Below, one piece after another: positions 61,742 through 64,000 of a DNA stretch of 64,000 nucleotides (its first letter is position 1; every line of letters starts with the position of its first letter). Both the position numbers and the translations under genes were made by a program. The notes beneath the pieces were generated by a model that was given only the letters and a program-made list of their open reading frames with translations, was not told where the DNA came from and did no database searches. Origin of the DNA: Tahibacter sp032229445 (GTDB taxonomy: Bacteria > Pseudomonadota > Gammaproteobacteria > Xanthomonadales > Rhodanobacteraceae); NCBI RefSeq assembly GCF_032229445.1, contig NZ_JAVTWC010000056.1:1-64000 (forward strand), given 5' to 3'.

Positions 61742-63715
61742 TCAGACTGTGCGCAATCTGGCCGCATTGATACGCCGTGCCGAACGGACGAATTTGCGCG
61801 CGGCGTCGGCGTCGATCGCGGCCTGCCCGTAACGTAGTTGCACATAGCGCACAAACAAGGGCTCCAGTTCATCGCGTGCTTGTGGCCACTGCGTGAGCAG
61901 GCGGCGCAGGTAGTCAGCGGGTCCTTCGGTATCGAGCCGGGCGAGGCCGCGCCGCCCGAGGCGCGTGCAAAGGCGCGCATACGCACGATCGACCGCATCG
62001 CCCTCGCCGCGTTCACGTCGCGTCGCCCACCACAGGCCGAGTGCGGCCAGCAGGCCCATGCTCAGCGCGAACGTGATCCCGAGCTGTCGCCAATCGGCGT
62101 TCTCGATGCCGACGCCGCGCAGCAGGCCGCGCTGGGTCAGTTCATCGAATCCCACGACGGCCTGGGTCCACAACCGATTGGCGATGTCCCAGCGGTTGCG
62201 CAGGCCGAGCAGCCATTCGCGGCCGTACCACGACGCGTACGCGGAGTTCGCCGCGCCGCTGCCGAGCTCGACGCGTTCCGGTCGCACCGCCGCGGTCGGG
62301 TCCACGCGCACCCAGCCGCGTCCTTCGAGCCAGACCTCGTTCCAGGCATGGGCGTCGGACTGGCGCACGACCATGTAGTCCCCGGTGGTGTTCCAGTAAC
62401 CGCCCTGGTAGCCGAGCACGACACGCGTCGGCACACCGGCCGCGCGCATCAGCACGGCGAAAGCAGAGGCGAAATATTCGCAATAACCCGCGCGCGTCTC
62501 GAACAGGAAGTCGTCCATCGCCTGGCGGCCCAGGGGCGGCGGCGAGAGCGTATAGCTGAACTCCTGCCGGATCAGGTCCAGCGCCGCCTGCACGATGCGC
62601 TGCGGGTCGTTGTACTGCTGCGCCCATTGCCGGCCGAGCGCAACCGTGCGCGGATTGAAATTTGCCGGCAGATGCAGGGCGCGCTGACGCTGTTGCGAAT
62701 CGAGTCCATCGAGGCGGTATACCGGCGCAGAACGCAGCCGATACTGCGTGAGCTTGCTCAATGGATGCGCCGCCGAGAGCGTGTAGTCCTCGTCCCGCGT
62801 CTCGCTGCCGGGATCGGTGGTCGGCAGATCCAGCGCGTACATCCAGCGCTGCTCGCTGGGTTCCAGTGTGATTTCGTAGGCGATCTCCGGTGTCAGCGCC
62901 TGCAGTGGCTGCTTGTCTGGTCGCAGGACCATCCCACCGGCGCGCGACCAGGTGCGGCCGTCATAGCGCCACAGCACGACGCCGCGCCAATAGCGCTGCG
63001 CCGGTGGAGGAGCGACGCCGTCATCGAAGCTGACACGGAAGGCGGCGCTGTCATCGAGAAACAGCTCGCCCATGCGCCCCGGCGACATGGAGTCGCTGAG
63101 GCCGGTCTTGCCCTTCGGCGCGGTCTGGGTTGCCCACAGCGGAGCGGCGAGTCGTGGCAGGAACAGGAACACGAGGACAGCCAGCGGCACGGCGGCGAGG
63201 AGGTTGAACAGCACGAACCGGCTTTGCTTGCCGAGACTGCGCAGTGCCAGCGGCTGCGGCGCGTCGCTGCCGTCGGCTTCGAGCGCGTGCAGGTTCAGCA
63301 ACAGCGGAACCACACCGATGCCGACGCACACGGTGGTCAGCAGGTCCTGTTCGAAAAGCAGTGCGGCCATCAGCACGAAACTCGCGAAAGTCACGACCGC
63401 GCGTGCGTCGCGCGGCGATTCGCTCTCGGTCAGCTTGAGCACCAGCATGCCGACGGAAAACACGCTGCCGGGCTCAAGACCGAAAATGTTGCCGTATTGC
63501 AGGTACACCACGACCGGCAGGGCGAGGGTCAGCGGTAGCCGCAGCAGCGCTGGCGGCTTGCCCCAGCCGGGGCGCAGGCGCCGCTGCAGCCAGCGCGCAC
63601 CGATCAGCCCGGTCAACGCCAGCGTGAGCCACAAGGGAAAATGCGGCGCATGCAACAACGTCGCACACAGCACGGTCAGCGCGGTCAGGTCGAACTGGCG
63701 TCGGGTCAGCAGCAT
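61742..63715 (-). CDS. TgpA-like transmembrane transglutaminase
   Basis: 657 residues. The N-terminal 190 residues hold several membrane helices (DUF3488). The periplasmic transglutaminase-like domain has Cys in ETRAGYCEYFASAFAVLMRAAG, His in QSDAHAWNEVWLEG and Asp in VRVDPTAAVRPE. Another membrane helix (FALSMGLLAALGLWWA) is followed by a cytoplasmic helical tail (DUF4129-like). In Pseudomonas the orthologue TgpA is essential. It overlaps the DUF58 gene by TGATG, the standard MoxR-DUF58-TgpA arrangement. Confidence 0.93.
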   Translation of the reverse strand: MLLTRRQFDLTALTVLCATLLHAPHFPLWLTLALTGLIGARWLQRRLRPGWGKPPALLRLPLTLALPVVVYLQYGNIFGLEPGSVFSVGMLVLKLTESESPRDARAVVTFASFVLMAALLFEQDLLTTVCVGIGVVPLLLNLHALEADGSDAPQPLALRSLGKQSRFVLFNLLAAVPLAVLVFLFLPRLAAPLWATQTAPKGKTGLSDSMSPGRMGELFLDDSAAFRVSFDDGVAPPPAQRYWRGVVLWRYDGRTWSRAGGMVLRPDKQPLQALTPEIAYEITLEPSEQRWMYALDLPTTDPGSETRDEDYTLSAAHPLSKLTQYRLRSAPVYRLDGLDSQQRQRALHLPANFNPRTVALGRQWAQQYNDPQRIVQAALDLIRQEFSYTLSPPPLGRQAMDDFLFETRAGYCEYFASAFAVLMRAAGVPTRVVLGYQGGYWNTTGDYMVVRQSDAHAWNEVWLEGRGWVRVDPTAAVRPERVELGSGAANSAYASWYGREWLLGLRNRWDIANRLWTQAVVGFDELTQRGLLRGVGIENADWRQLGITFALSMGLLAALGLWWATRRERGEGDAVDRAYARLCTRLGRRGLARLDTEGPADYLRRLLTQWPQARDELEPLFVRYVQLRYGQAAIDADAARKFVRSARRINAARLRTV

Positions 63716-64000
63716 CAGAGCAGGGCCAGTTCGCGCAGGCAGCGGTGCGCATGCGCGCTGCCGAGGTCGGGGCCGATGCGCTGTCCCGGCAGCAGCAGGG
63801 TATAGCGCGTGCGGCGTTCCTCGGCCATGAGTACCCAGCGGGTCAGCCGCGCGATGCGCGCTTCGAGGTCCAGGGAGGGCAGGGCATTGAAGTCGAGCAC
63901 GGATTCCTGGCCGGTCATCTGCTCGGGCTCGCGCACGAGCAGGCGATCGTGGCGGGCGCTGGCCTTCCAGGCGATCAGCCGGCGCGGGTCGCTGGCACGG
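63715..64000 (-). CDS. DUF58 domain protein, 3' part only
   Basis: The frame is open through the window edge; the visible part is the last 94 residues. It begins RASDPRRLIAWKASARHDRLLVREPEQ, the conserved DUF58 block, then ESVLDFNALPSLDLEARIARLTRWVLMAEERRTRYTLLLPG. A GTG at 63936 is only an internal Val. DUF58 proteins usually pair with a MoxR AAA+ ATPase, expected just outside the window. Partial. Confidence 0.9.
   Translation of the reverse strand, partial: RASDPRRLIAWKASARHDRLLVREPEQMTGQESVLDFNALPSLDLEARIARLTRWVLMAEERRTRYTLLLPGQRIGPDLGSAHAHRCLRELALL

Overview
The window is high-GC chromosomal DNA from a gammaproteobacterium, most likely of the Xanthomonadales/Lysobacterales (Rhodanobacteraceae-like). 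The pointers are the core order tRNAs-tig-clpP-clpX-lon-hup-tRNA(Val)-tRNA(Asp)-ppiD-fabI, a Kdo kinase (kdkA), the mltD-gloB-methyltransferase-rnhA-dnaQ block, and recA-recX-alaS-csrA-tRNA(Ser). No rRNA, CRISPR array, insertion sequence or replication origin was seen. Assignment below order level is not attempted.

Region 1, about 1-9.4 kb, is accessory and partly decaying. It holds three degraded copies of a DUF6573-like gene (184-571, about 2545-2712, 8369-8740), two of them behind a related leader. Two tandem GIY-YIG-like genes lie on the other strand, one with an in-frame amber codon. Between them is a lower-GC run of minus-strand genes for exported or anchored proteins: a lipoprotein, a metzincin-type protease, a small secreted Cys-containing protein and a membrane-anchored protein with a phospholipase A2-like active-site motif. 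This run is the best candidate for an undescribed system.

Region 2, about 9.5-20.3 kb, is flexible metabolic and defence content. It has DinB-family and GST genes, a tightly overlapping hydrolase/dehydrogenase/dienelactone-hydrolase cluster, a LysE exporter divergent from a GlxA-type regulator, and a blaI-blaR1-serine hydrolase operon behind a perfect 30-bp palindrome.

Region 3, about 20.6-42.4 kb, is core: SOS and recombination (cinA, recA, recX), alaS, csrA, a tRNA cluster, protein quality control (tig, clpP, clpX, lon, ppiD), nucleoid protein HU, fabI, and cell-wall, glyoxalase and replication genes.

Region 4, about 42.5-50.9 kb, has an orphan pentaheme-type cytochrome, a PP2C phosphatase, LPS-core genes (heptosyltransferase-like, kdkA) and a tightly coupled MBL-moaA-moaC-moaD-moaE run, then tRNA-Ser(GGA) and the 4.5S SRP RNA.

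Region 5, about 51.1-64 kb, starts with a mosaic palindromic repeat and then a complete soluble NAD-dependent molybdenum formate dehydrogenase operon (fdsG-fdsB-fdsA-fdhD-fdsD). Next come dnaX-ybaB-recR-HIT, a second partial copy of the repeat, a Slp lipoprotein, a TgpA-like transglutaminase and a truncated DUF58 gene at the edge. The moa genes supply the pyranopterin part of the cofactor that the formate dehydrogenase needs, so the two clusters are functionally linked as well as close.
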